From Oscheius sp. JU75 (lineage: Eukaryota; Nematoda; Chromadorea; Rhabditida; Rhabditidae), in NCBI GenBank assembly GCA_037178855.1, contig JASJZC010000005.1:8370001-8434000 (forward strand): a stretch of 64,000 nt of DNA. Direction: 5' to 3'. Shown here in pieces: positions 22,374 to 34,465 of the stretch. How positions within the stretch are numbered: the stretch's first letter is position 1; every line of letters starts with the position of its first letter. The translations under genes were made by a program, and so were the position numbers. Under the pieces are notes generated by a model. It searched no databases, had not been told where the DNA came from, and saw only the letters and a program-made list of their open reading frames with translations.

Positions 22374-23938
22374 ATGCACAAGTTTACCGGTCTGGTTTTT
22401 ATAATGATTCTACCATCAACTGTTCTCACCGTCACTCTAATCTATCTCGTTTTGAAGAAGAGTCCAGCCGCCATGAGCAACTACAAGTATGTCATCATTT
22501 TCACTAGTGTAAGTTAATGTTCGTTAATGTTTTCATTTTTTTTTCAAGTTAGCATTTTTTCAATTTGATTGCATCGACTGTGTGCTTCTTTGCCCAGCAA
22601 TTATCGAAGGACCATTGGTCGCTCTTCAGTTTGATGGTATATTGGGAGCCAGTTTTCTGTATTCTGGTAATGTTCTACTCGTATGTTTTCAGTCACTTTC
22701 TTTGCTCCTGTCACCCTTTTTGACATACTTACACAATACAGTTAAAACAAAAATTCAGATGCTGTTTGCTGGCAGTATTCTACTAGCCGGTCTCTCCGTG
22801 ACCTTTAGCTTTATTTGGCGAGAGCATGCTCTCATTCGATTTCAATGGACATCGCTTAATGTCGTATTGACTTCCGTACACTATCTGACATGTATTACAG
22901 CCTGCGTAGGGGTATTTCCAATGTTTAGCAGAGCTTTGGGAGATACGATACTGTATAGAAATTTCATAGAAAAAGTTAGCTTTAAACGTAATGCAATTTG
23001 ATTGTTTAAGATTTACGTTAAGCAGTACGCTATGCCTTACGTCTTTAGCTCCGCAGTATGGTGCGCATTAGATGAAAATTGGTTTGCCTTCAGCGACTTC
23101 TGCATGTACTGTCTCCTTCCAGCAGTGGTCTGTGCATCTCTTGTCTTCAAAGCCGTTTATAGGGTTCGTTTGGCAGAAACTCGCAGACTCCAAGTTTCAG
23201 ATAAGAAAGGAAACTGGGCGGCCTGATCATAATATGAGCCAGAAGACTATTCAATTGCATCGAATGCTTCTGAAGGCGCTCATTTGTCAGATTTTGGGGC
23301 CGGTGATACTCTTCGTTTTTCCAATGGTTATCATTATTGCAACAGCTTTTAACGATTATCTGAGCAACATCTTCGATCTCGAAACAGGTAACCCATATCT
23401 CTTTAAATTGTCCGCGCGTTTCCGTCTGCCTCTCTGTCTGAAGCCGTCTGTATGGGTGTTGGCCGCGGTTCGAGCCAATGTTAGTATATGCTGCTCAGAG
23501 TTGTCACTTGCTTTAGAGCTGCGGTGGCTCTTAGACGGCTTATGACTCAGGTAGATATTAGGCGTCCCATAAAAGGAAATAATTTTAGGCGTCAACTTAG
23601 GCACATCCCAAAGAGACGTACAAATTAGTCTACCGCCCCGAAAGGGCGCTAGACTAACTTGTAGAAAATCTCACACTGGTCAGCTTTCAGTACATGCCGT
23701 GGCAACGCAATCAGCAAACATATTAATCTCACTGCCGGCCTTCTTCACGTCAGTACATGTCATGACCGTAATCTATTTCACCACTCCGTATAGAAGAAGC
23801 GTGGTCAGTCTGTTTAGAAGACGTGTTCATGTCTCACCATCGGTTTGTTTTATGTCTGTTGTAACTAAAAAATATTGGTTAAGACGGCACTTTCGGTACA
23901 GCAGCCCAACTGACAAACGACTTGTGACAAATAAATAA
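22374..23938 (+). CDS. Chemoreceptor-like 7TM GPCR (array copy 2, 356 aa)
   Basis: Exons 22374-22508, 22549-22680, 22759-22974, 23011-23163, 23201-23387 and 23691-23938 join in frame (1,071 nt). Exon sizes 1-5 equal those of copy 3 exactly. TM1 ends in YLVLKKSPAAM, typical of the nematode Str/Srh superfamily. Later marks are VLLCP in TM2-3, FIWREHAL, HRMLLKAL before TM6 (HRM motif) and YFTTPYRR after TM7. The last exon runs on past the point where copy 3 stops, giving a longer tail. Intron 5 (303 bp) holds a foldback insertion, whereas copy 3 has 39 bp. It is likely a ciliary chemosensory receptor in sensory neurons, by family only. Confidence 0.8.
23440..23661. repeat. Foldback insertion in receptor intron 5
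   Basis: The segment has two nested inverted repeats. AAGCCGTCT near 23441 pairs with AGACGGCTT near 23532, and an 18-bp imperfect stem at 23621-23638 pairs with 23644-23661 around a CGAAA-type loop. The orthologous intron in copy 3 is only 39 bp, so this is an insertion, perhaps a small MITE-like element. Confidence 0.45.
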
Positions 23939-24145
23939 AGAACATAAAGAATTTTTTGTATAGTTAGACATTCGCTTCTGTCTACAATAAATATGAAATT
24001 TTGTCTTTGGTCTTCTTGTACGAACATCATTCTAATCTTTGTTCATAAATTGTCAATAAACGGGCGTTAACCAGATGGCAGCTCAGCTGCAATTTGACTT
24101 TCTCGACTATATTGCTTTCACTTTCAAGTGCCTAGTTCTGTCCAG

Positions 24146-25383
24146 ATGCACAAGTTTACCAATCTGGTTTTGGTAATGATTCTACCATCCACTGTTCTCA
24201 CCGTCACTCTAATCTATCTCGTTTTGAAAAAGAGTCCAGCCGCCATGAACAACTACAAGTATGTCATCATTTTCACTAGTGTAAGTTGACTCATATTGAG
24301 AGCTCATCTTCATTTCCAGCTGGCATTTTTCCAATTTGACCTCATTGACTGCGTGCTTCTTTGTCCAACAGTTATCGAAGGGCCTGTCACCGCTCTAGAG
24401 TTTCATGGCTTGTTGGGAGCCAATTTTAAGGAATCGGGCAATGTTCTAATGGTATGTTTTTGAAGTAGTTCTGTCTCATCTTCATTTTTCTAACTTTCTG
24501 TCTTCAATTGTAACAACATGGACAAGAAACCGAATTCAGATGATGTATGTGGGTAGCATTCTTCTAGCCGGTCTTTCCGTGACCTTTAGTTTCATTTGGC
24601 GAGAACATGCCCTTATCCGATTTCAGTGGACAAAGTTGAATGTTGTTTTTACCTCTGTCCACTACCTGTCTTGCGCAACAGCCTGTATCGGCCTATTTCC
24701 TATGTTCAGTAGAGCTCTAGCGGATATAATGCTATACAAAAATTTCCTAGACAAGGTGAGAGCATTGGATTCAAATCAATTGCTACGACAATTGTCTAAG
24801 ATTTATGTTGAGCAGTACGGCGGACCTTACGTCTATAGCTACGCAATATGGTGTGTACTGCACGCAAAATGGCTCGAGTTCAGCGATTTCTGCATGTACT
24901 GTCTTCTTCCAACAGTGTTTTGCTTTTCTTTGGTTATCAAAGCTGTATATAGGGTTCGTTTAAGACAAACTGGCATACTCCAAGTTACAGATAAGAAAGG
25001 AAACTGGACAGCCAAGTCATGTTATAAGTCTGAAAACTATTCAACTTCACCGTATGCTTTTGAAGGTGCTGATATTCCAGATTTTGGGACCGGTAATACT
25101 TTTCGTCATTCCAATGAGTATGATCATCGCAGTATCTTTTAACGAGCAGCTCCACAGGTTTTTTGATCCCGCCACAGGTAGCCTCAGCTCATGGTTTTAA
25201 ACTGATTTTTTTGTAGTTCTCACCGTAGTGACACAATCTGCGAACATCCTTATCACACTACCAGCCTTTTTCACGTCAGTACACGTCACGACAGTAATTT
25301 ACTTCACCACGCCTTACAGAAGGAGCGTGGTCAGCTTGTTTACAAGAAGTGTTCATGTCTCACCAACGGCTAGTTTCGTGTAG
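24146..25383 (+). CDS. Chemoreceptor-like 7TM GPCR (array copy 3, 329 aa)
   Basis: Exons 24146-24280, 24320-24451, 24540-24755, 24801-24953, 24991-25177 and 25217-25383 give 990 nt in frame, with introns of 37-88 bp. It begins MHKFTNLVLVMILPSTVLTV and has LKKSPAAMNNYKY after TM1, FIWREHALIRFQW, FPMFSRAL, LHRMLLKVLIFQILGP entering TM6, LPAFFTSVHVTTVIYFTTPYRR across TM7, and a short tail. Length of about 330 is usual for the Str/Srh superfamily. It is the cleanest member of the local array and the best reference for judging its neighbours. Confidence 0.85.
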
Positions 25384-25648
25384 TGTTTCACTGAAAAGAA
25401 TGATTTAGGTGGCACTTTCGGTACAGCAACCTAACTGACAAGCGGGTCGTGACAAATTAGTAAAACAAGCATAACAGAAAATAAGATTTTCTCTCCTGTT
25501 CACGAGATAGGTTCCAGGTCTTTCACAACCATCATTTCTATTCTTCGTTTATATCAATAACACGGTAACAGGATAAATCGTATCCTGGATGATCAGCTAG
25601 TTTTCTCGGGTTCATTCACTTCACTTCCTACTGCTCAATGCTGTCGCG

Positions 25649-26278
25649 ATGCACAAATTTACCGGCCTGGTTTTCGTAATGATTCTACCATCCATTATTC
25701 TTACAATTACTTTATCTCGTTTTGAACAAGAGTCCCTCTGCCATGAACCACTACAAATATGTTATCATTTTCACTAGTGTAAGTTAACGTACACTAAGCT
25801 TCATTGACTGTGTGCTTCTTTGTCCAACAGTTATCGAAGGACCTATCAGCGTACTTGAATTTTTTTCATGGCCTAACAGTTGCACCTTTTCAAAATTCTG
25901 GTAATGCTCTAATGATTGGTTTCTCTTAGAATACTGGGACACAGATTGTCTGGCTTTGCCCCGTTGTCTAACTTCTTCACTATCGCACTACTGCTGCTTT
26001 TCGTCATTCCAATGTTTTTTGTAACTGTCGAAACTTTCAACAGCTACTTTTACAAAATGTTCGACCCTGCCACAAGTAGCTTCAGCACATGGTTTTTGAA
26101 CGCATCAGATTCTAGTCCTCGCCGTGGCAATTCAATCTGCGAACATATTGATCTCAATACTGGCCTTCTTCACTTCTTTTCGTTATCACGATCATATATT
26201 TCACGACACCGTACAGAAGAAGCGCGGCGGACTTCTTCCATGTCGCATCATCGGTTCGTTTTGAGTAGAGACTGCTAG
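25649..26278 (+). pseudogene. Chemoreceptor 7TM pseudogene (array copy 4)
   Basis: Exon 1 is recognisable (MHKFTGLVFVMILPS) but has a frame-changing deletion before YLVL. Exon 2 lacks its acceptor and start. Exons 3 and 4 are absent: the sequence jumps to exon 5 (LLLFVIPMFFVT...FYKMFDPAT) and a broken exon 6. It is a deletion pseudogene of copy 3 type. Confidence 0.8.
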
Positions 26279-26668
26279 ATTGGTTTAGGTTGCTTTTTCG
26301 GTACAGAAAAACAGCTGAAAAACTCTTTGTGATCAGCAACGAAACTTGGTTCATTGGTTGGACTACCCCATTATTACTTTTTCCCTTTCCATTCAATCCT
26401 TGACCACAATTTGAATTTTTGAAGTGTCAAGCCTCTCAGTTCAGAAACAAACTGCCATTAAAACAAATTCTGTTTATTATAAGTATGATCATACCCTTAT
26501 ATTGCAACATTTTAAAACAAATGTGAGCCTCAAAAAATCGGGGCAGTATGCACTAAATTTGGCCTGACAGGAACTAAGACAAGTGACAAATAAACTAAGT
26601 ACAGTGGTGGAGCCCGTCTCTTTGAAGTGAGATGCCAATTATAGCCGTAAGGGCTCTCGATCTAAATC

Positions 26669-27931
26669 TCAAACGATGGGCAGCTTGTCGGGGACGGTTC
26701 CAGCACGACTACGCATTTCTCCGTCATCGGATCCGTCGACAAATCCGCTAGAGAAACGCTTCTCGAGTCGGTCTCTAAAAATTGGACATTAAGGGTCTGT
26801 GCAAGTGTGGAAAGAAGGATAAGAGAGCTAAACTTACTCGATGTTCTGTTTCTCTAGATCGGCAGAGGAGCCGGTGCGAGTAGAGGCAATCGACGGCTCG
26901 CCTGTAACGGGCGAGTTATTCTCTTTTGTGGCCTTGTTCATGGGTTCTGAGAAGATAAAAGCGAGGATAGAGGCGGGACTAGAAGTCTAGGGATACCTTT
27001 TTCGTAATCAGAGAGCTCGGTAGCCTCGCTGGTACCGCAGATGCGCTGGAGAGGAGAGCGACCGTGCTGCTTACGTGGGTAGATGATGAAGAGAGAGAGC
27101 TGCAGAACAGCCAAAATCATACCGGTGCAATTGGGGATCTGCAAACGTGCATTGGATGTGAAAAAAAGGAAAAAAAGCAAAAGAGGTTTGCCGCCAGCAG
27201 GGGTCGAACCTGCGACCTTGGGCTTATTAGACCCACGCTCTAACCGACTGAGCTATGGCGGCTGATGCCACCGCCAAAACTTGGGCACATTCCTTCCTCA
27301 TGGCGTTTTCGATTAGGAGAGTCACTCACCATGATGTATTTGTCCTGAAGAATTGTACCGTAGAGGAACCACTGGGAAGAGACAAGTAGATTGAAGCAGC
27401 ACATAGGGAGGGGAAGGGATTCGACGCATTTCTTCTTCAGAACCACTCCCAGGCCGGCCAACGGTGCTCCAAAGGTGAGGATGTTGAAAGTCATGCAGAG
27501 GATTCCAAGCAGATCCAAGTTGGGAGAGTACTCCTGCCAGAGAGCCATTCCCAAAATAGCAGACAAAACAAGGATGAACTGGACAGCAAAGTTCCTCTTC
27601 GTGTCGGCGTAGATCAGGTAGAAGATGCAGTAGGAGAAGAACAGCGTCACAGCTACCACATTGACTTGAACCATCGTAATGTCCGGCTTCAGGAAACCGT
27701 ATCGGAGCCAGAATGAACCTCTAAATAACGTTTTGCGTCATTTAAAGACTGCGTCATTTACCCAAGAAGACCCATCAGGAACGGAACTCCACTAATGTCA
27801 CCAGTCTTGCCCAGTCTGTAGATGTTCATGCAGATGGGTATGCCGGTGAAGAAGAGGGTAATAGTCGTGACCAGAGCCGACCAGCTGAGGCAGTACAGAA
27901 TGGCATTCAAAGTTTCGTTGTCGAGAGCCAT
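26669..27931 (-). CDS. SWEET (MtN3/saliva) sugar transporter (305 aa)
   Basis: Exons 27931-27762, 27720-27330, 27138-26997, 26946-26838 and 26774-26669 join in frame (918 nt). The protein has the SWEET layout of two 3-helix MtN3 repeats around a linker helix. Repeat 1 runs [12 protein letters not shown]...[10 protein letters not shown]...[19 protein letters not shown]. Repeat 2 includes [39 protein letters not shown] and [21 protein letters not shown]. Key family marks are the PF/LP prolines and the repeated SxxWxxYG. The C-tail is charged and cytoplasmic. It should carry sugars down their gradient across a plasma or endomembrane; the substrate cannot be read from sequence. Intron 2 (27329-27139) contains a tRNA gene on the same strand. 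Confidence 0.92.
27189..27262 (-). tRNA. tRNA-Ile (anticodon AAU)
   Basis: A full 74-nt cloverleaf folds by eye. The acceptor stem is GCCGCCA with TGGCGGC, the D-arm is GCTC...GAGC, the anticodon arm TGGGT-CTAATAA-GCCCA gives anticodon AAT, and the T-arm GCAGG-TTCGACC-CCTGC carries the B box GGTTCGACCCC. A TTTT run about 6 nt downstream on the minus strand can end Pol III transcription. No intron is present. It lies inside intron 2 of the SWEET gene in the same orientation. Confidence 0.96.
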
Positions 27932-30900
27932 TGCTGAAATCAGAGAGCTTGTTTTTCAGTGGCGATGGGAACGAGGAAGACGAGAGTGACAAACAATCAA
28001 GGTTTCATCAAAAAGCGAAGACCGAATATGAGCTTCGATCTGTTATCGCAAACACATGTTCCACCGAAACCATATTGAGGCTAATCTGTGGAAAAGATAA
28101 GAGAAAACTGGATCAGCAAGCCTACCAGCTGTTAAGCAGAAATAATCAAAACATTGACAGTTTCAGAAGATAGAAGCGAAGAGCTGGAAGGCAGAAGCGA
28201 AGAATTATCTTAAAACATAGTCTTTTAATGCTCAAAGTCAGACTGCCACGAAAATTGCGCAATTTCCTGGTCAAAAAGGCAGTGAGGCGCAAAGCGACAC
28301 GATAATTGTGACTTTGATAGTCTGCGGTCTGTCAAAAAAATGAGACCTTCCCTATACAGCAACAAACAAGGGGTTCTATCGTCCAGAAAAGAGCAATTAT
28401 GAAAACATGATATCATTAGGATATTATGGCTGAGAAAACAAATAAAAGAGCTTCAGGAGAAACTGAAGGACATGTCTTGATTATCTTGAAATATAGAAAC
28501 CAGTACCAGTTGAGAACCAGAAGTGAGATGGGGACAGGGGACACTGGAAGTCAGTCAGCAGGGGTCAGTTGCCACACTGGGGAACAGCCGACCGGAGAGA
28601 AGAGAGGGGAGGGGCATACGGGGGTATCCCCTTCTCTAATTCACGTGACACTTGCCTTCAGCTAGTGGGTAAAGAGGAGAGATGGAGAGGGAGTGTAATG
28701 CAACCAACTATCGGAATCAGCTGAACTAACACAGACGCCTGGAGGCCATGATGTCTGATCTGTTAGGAAGTCTGGATGCTATAGTAAACAAAGTGAAGAG
28801 AGTCCATATTGACGGGGCAGAAAAATTCTCAAGACTTTTGTTTTGATTTGATAAAGAGACACTTATTTGCTGTGGACACAAAGAGTTGAAAATTTAATTC
28901 GTGCGTTGAAGGAGCAACAGTGAAGCGAGTATTCTGAACGCAAAAGCGACTATCGAAAGTACTCTAAAGTTTGAAAAGATTGTAATGACATCTGCTAATC
29001 GTTTGTCGATGTGTTGAGAATGATAAAGTTTTCTTATTCTTGATATTCTTTCAAGATCTGAAGATATAAACTGCTTCCTGAATCAGAAGGTGGCAGGTAA
29101 TCTTAATTAAAAACCGTTAAGCAGATAAAAAGCTGTATCGTATTAGGAATATGGCAAACTCAATCGATTCCGCGGATTTTTTTTATGTGTATAACAAGGC
29201 GAAAAGAAAATTGATAGTACAAACCACAAATTATGGTAACCGGAGGATACAGATTATCTTTGTCCTGGGTTGAACATCTATCATCCTCATGACAAAGACC
29301 AGTCCGTCTCCACCTCCAAGCGTCTACAGAAAAGAACAAAGAAGTCGAAAGACCCTGCAATTTCCTCGATCTTCATGGACTTTTAAAGAACTGCGAAAAG
29401 TTACAGTCGAGACGGGTTCGTGCTGTACTGTTCCACGCGCGAGGACAGCAGTTATGAAAAATTATGGCCATGGCTGTGTGACAGAGTTCAGGAAAACGAG
29501 TGTTTGACATTTTTTGGCTTCCTCTTTCAGAAAAGGGCTTCTAACGCATGGCGCTTTGGTGTTTTCTTCCTGTCAACAGCTATGGACACCACATCAGTTG
29601 CATCAAATGAACGCTAATGACACGACAAACAACCGTCGTTCTAAAGAATTTTGAACGGAGGGGGACATGTGTCGCGTACTCCGCAGGTCAGAACGCTTTC
29701 ACGTGGATATTAAAGAGGAAGAGAAGATGAACGAGTTCTCGATAACAAGGACAGGCACAAGGTGTTTTGCGCGCCGCTCAACTTTATAGGGCATAGCGAA
29801 GAAACGGACTGAGTACGACAGATCCAAGACGAGTTCAAAATAGTCACTTAAGAATTTTTTTTAAGACTTGGATACTCTTACTTAATTACCGTTTTTGGGG
29901 AAAATTAAGGTAGATCCCATAGACCAAATTTTTGTGACAACCAACGGGAGAAGATTGGAATTGAATGTCTTGGGTAGTTTCTCTCTAGTCAAAGCTTTCT
30001 TGCTAACTTTGAACTATAACTCTGTGAAGAGAATTGAAAAGTGGTTGGTACTAACTGCCTTCGAAGTAACACGCAAGTTCATTCTCCGCTTCTCGACTGC
30101 CCTTGGATGATTTCATGCGAGAAAAACAGTCTGTCATTCTTAATAACCATGAATGTCTGATGACCAGCAGACTGTGAATATCATATTTCTCAGAAAAATA
30201 AACTTTCACTAGTTTTTGATCATGGATAACCCATTAAAAGGAGGATTCCAGGGAAATAGGGTTATAAGTTTAAAGAAGCTGACTGATCCAATAAACAGAA
30301 ATTCGATTAAAAAAAACAAAAAGACTTTAGACTGAGAGAAGCAACTGGTGTCTAGCCATGTGATCGACTAGCCCTTTAACTGATCGACCACAAACAAAAG
30401 GGAGAGGAGGAAGGGATCGAAGAAATCTTCCGGATTCTTTCCTTTTATCCCCTTTTCCTGTTTGTAAACACTACTGTTTCGCGCCTCCAAGCCTTGAAAA
30501 CAATGTGTCCCTGTCAAGATTAACAGAACTGGGAAGCGTAAAAGCGTGCGATGATCTATAGAAGATAACAGCTGTAGCTTCGAAAATTTGAAGAACACTA
30601 GCCGACAACTGTTGTTATGCTTTGGGATGAGTGATAAGGAGAACTGGAACTAATTTAAGGAGTCTTGTACTTTTTTTGGACTCCCTTAGAGATAAACTGA
30701 CATAATAGTGAAGATTTTATCAGTGAAACTGTTGTGGTCACTTTATTTGTCACTCATGAAGAAGAGCAGGGAGCCACAATGAAACAGTACAAAATTAGTT
30801 TGTGAAACTGCAAACTTTTCGCAGAGTCCGAAAAACGAGGCTCTAGGCACATGACAAGACAAAGAAAAAGGGCGAAACGTTAAGAGTTAAAGCAGTGTAA

Positions 30901-33900
30901 TTTAAAGACTGCTCTCACCCTAGCACCTTGTTTGTTTCAGCCAGCTTCATAGCCATAAAATTGCGAATAAAGAACGGCTGGATCGATCCCGTCGCATGTG
31001 TGTGGTGGGAACCCTCTTAATTGTTGTTTTGCCGACGGGGCATTCCCTCACACGAATCTAGTAGCAACCGCCAAAATTCAAGACCCCTTATACACTGTAC
31101 AAATCCAAAAGTTCTTCCCATAGATCACAAGAGCCCCGTGTTTATGAGCTCAAGTGTCAAGGTAAACGGTGGAAATAGACAGTCTGAGGTCCAAAGAGCG
31201 TATGTAAAAGGCGTAAACATAGTGAGGGAGGTAATTTGAAGCCTGGAGCGGAAAATTGTCGAAAACATGAGGCTATGCCCAGCTGTGAGCTTATATAACC
31301 TCGGAATTGATCTTTTGGATCCGAGGGGAGGGTTCCCCAAACTGACATCGAGCCACGATGTCTCATTGTCTAGAAGGAACGAGAGGCACCAACATCAACA
31401 TGTTTGTGCTTACATCTGTCTCGGAAAGGTCTGCGCACTTTTCCGAAAACATTGACGACGGAATATGCTGGCAACATTACGGAGTGAGGGATAAGGAGGG
31501 ATTTGAAGGGATTTCCTAGATGCTCACTTACAAAAGTGGGAGGAAATTGCGTAGATTCATGATCAAATCGGAGATCAGACAGTCATGAACAGCTCGGATG
31601 TATGACTCAGGCTGGGGCTCATAAAGTTAGAAGTGGCCGCGATGGACTTCGAACTCTTGGTAGATGATGTGCACGGTTATCAGGTCCTATTCAGAGCAAT
31701 AGTAAAGTGTAGCTACTCGGTTCTAATGAGGTTCTTGGAAGACGGCAGTGATGATAACACATGAAATTGTGTTGGAAAATATTTTGAGGACTTATTCGCG
31801 ACAGTGAGGGAACGCGTCATGTAAAATGCTGGAAGCATAGAAGTAAACTCGCCGAACAAAGCTGGCATTTGAACGAAACGTTCAGCTTTTGTTGGTGTAG
31901 AAGCGTTGGAAGTAAACGAGCTCATCCGTGTCAAAATTTTTCGAAAGGCGGTTTAGAATTCAAATGTACCGATTCATAGGACGATTCTGAAAAGAATTCA
32001 AAGACTATGGTTCTTTGTCTGCCATCACAATGAAAACAGAAGCCTCATTTTTATTCCAACTCTGTTGACTCTCCTATCCACTATTTATAGATGCATCTAC
32101 TCACTCAAAAAGAGCACATTGTGAGGAGCAAATTGGACCGCTATTACGAACATGACAACAAGTTATAAATAGAGTGCCGGAGCCCTTCTTCTGCCCTCTA
32201 GAATTATCGGATGCTTTCCAGACGCGTAAACAGACGAATAGTGAATAAGGACAAGTCAATAAGTTGAAAGGTTACGCTAACGTCTGTGAGTCAAGAGGCC
32301 GACACTAGTCATTAGAGTCGCATGATGTATGTATCGAAGTGGTCATTGGCCCCTAAAGGTCTTCCCCGACTAACCAGCTGCATATTATGAGAGCCACGCG
32401 CACATGTTTACGAAAAATGAGGTATATGTGTGGAAAGGGCAGGCTAGGACTTTCTGGAAGAACTGACGAAGTATTTCGAAAGCTGAACTTGCTATGATGT
32501 TCAGGATCAAAAGAATCGAGCGCGAAAGGATGACATTACTGAATCATGTAAGCGGCTGGAGAGTTTCTCTGGATATATGACCGCAGGGTTCAACTACTAG
32601 TACGTGTTTAAATTGTCATAGATCTACAACTTTATATTTGCACTAAAGAAAAAGAATGTGAACCGGCATGTTCTTAATTAATCTGAGGCATTGTCAAGAT
32701 TTCCAACCAACTGAATAGTCGCTGTCGCTATTCAGACGCATGGTAAACGTACAAATGACCCTATAAGAACACTTTGTCGTTCCGACAGGATTCAATTGAA
32801 AATAAGCTTGTCGAAACTGACGTTTCAGGCGATTTCATGAAGTGGTGTTTGGGTTGTTTGAGTGCGCGATTCTTGTGGCTGGGTAAATTTACTTTTTCGC
32901 GCTGCCGGACGAAAGGGTCTTTTGATATATAAGAACGGCAAGCGGGATGACCGATATATTTATAGAAGAATCTGAAGCTGTGAAAGAAGGGCCATGAAAC
33001 AACATAAAGTCCAGTACAAATATCTGATGTTTTGAAACCTGCTCCAAATCAACCTGTCTTTTCCCCGATTCTCCAGCGCGCAACACCATTAGACGACTTC
33101 CCATAACTACAACGACTTCCAGAGTGTGTAATCTACGTCTGGAATCCTTTCCATCTTTCCATTTTCCAAAGCTGAACACGAGCAACTCCCACCTTCATCG
33201 TTTGCGGTAAATATACCGCCACCAATTAGTCGCAGCTCCTAGTCGACAATTTTCATAAATTATAATCGCCTTCTCCTAACTGGCTCTCTTTCGCCCGTAC
33301 TCGCATGACAAACTCGTTGAATATTTCAGCTGAGACCACTCCTTAAGTTTCTCACTTCCATGGACAAAGATGCGAGCAGATCCTAGTACGACTGTTGTCC
33401 CAAATTGGCGCCAATTCTGTTTGCAGAAGAGATTTTTGACGGAGAAAACAGTGCAGCGATCCAATTATAGTCGCTATCCATTTCCTTATCCCTATTTTTC
33501 TCTGTCTTTGTCTACCACTTTTCCGCAATCGGGTCTTCCCATTCCCTTTCGCATAAATGATTGCCTCTAATCTTTGACGCGCTTCCATTTGAAGTGTCCA
33601 AAAGAGGCATCTGCCCTTGATCACTTAAGTCTGTTTGTACCTTCCTCAGTCTCCCGTGGCATCAGTTCATAACGACGCTTAATTTCTCTTTCCTTACACA
33701 GTTAATCCGTGAAAAAAACCGAGAACATTTTTTTTTTTATCTTTCTCACTTAAATACCTCTGTATAAAAGGTGACCAAACGGGTTTGTCTGTCCTCTGTG
33801 CATCTAAAGATCATCACGATCTGTGAAGTGGAAATTTGATCTGATGTTAGTGAACACTCAAGCTTAGAGAATTCCGGAAGACTTACGTCATCTCTAAGCA

Positions 33901-34465
33901 ATCACAAAAAGGAAATAGAATGTTAAGCGGAGTCAGTTTAGTTTTCTTTCCTTTGTTCAGACTTGTTGCTGTCTCAAAACAAGTAGTCGCAACCGGGGCA
34001 AACAGCTCTCTACTCTTTGTGACATCTTCCGTTTGCGATAATACGGTCCCGGGTTTGAGATCCAGTTGTAAGTCAAATTTATAAATTGTGGTTCTACTGT
34101 TAAAAACCTGCCTGAAAAACTAGCTTCGAGAATTCTGACTACGGCGGGGTGACCTATGTTTCTAGATCCATACGGACCTTGTTTTGATGCTTCTGGGTGT
34201 CTAGTCTGTCTGAACAAATAATGGCCGCTAGACATTAGTGACCACAATTATACGTTTCATTCATTTCTCCAGGGGCTCCTTCCGCTATTTTCACTTTCTC
34301 TCTGATCAAAGTACCGCCTGTCAACTGTTTCCCTTTCAGCGGCATTCATACGACTGTCACATTGAGAGTCTTTTTCCGGGAGTCAATCAATGTGGTCAAA
34401 CCTCGTCTCTTCATAACTCTCATGTGATTATTCGATCGGCTTAACGCAGAGTCAGTCTGCCGTGC
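27932..34465. other. 6.5-kb region without a convincing gene
   Basis: No frame here has a recognisable domain, and I could not build multi-exon models with matched splice phases. The first few hundred bases are the SWEET promoter side. A TATAAAAG at 33763-33770 could be a core promoter, possibly for the receptor that starts at 34466, about 0.7 kb away. A small hairpin (TAAGGAGTC...GACTCCCTTA) lies near 30656. A regulatory or decayed region is the likeliest reading. Confidence 0.35.

Noticed and set aside
23462-23480. tRNA-like B box in the foldback insertion, possible SINE
   Set aside because: No A box or cloverleaf could be fitted; only a 10-bp resemblance.
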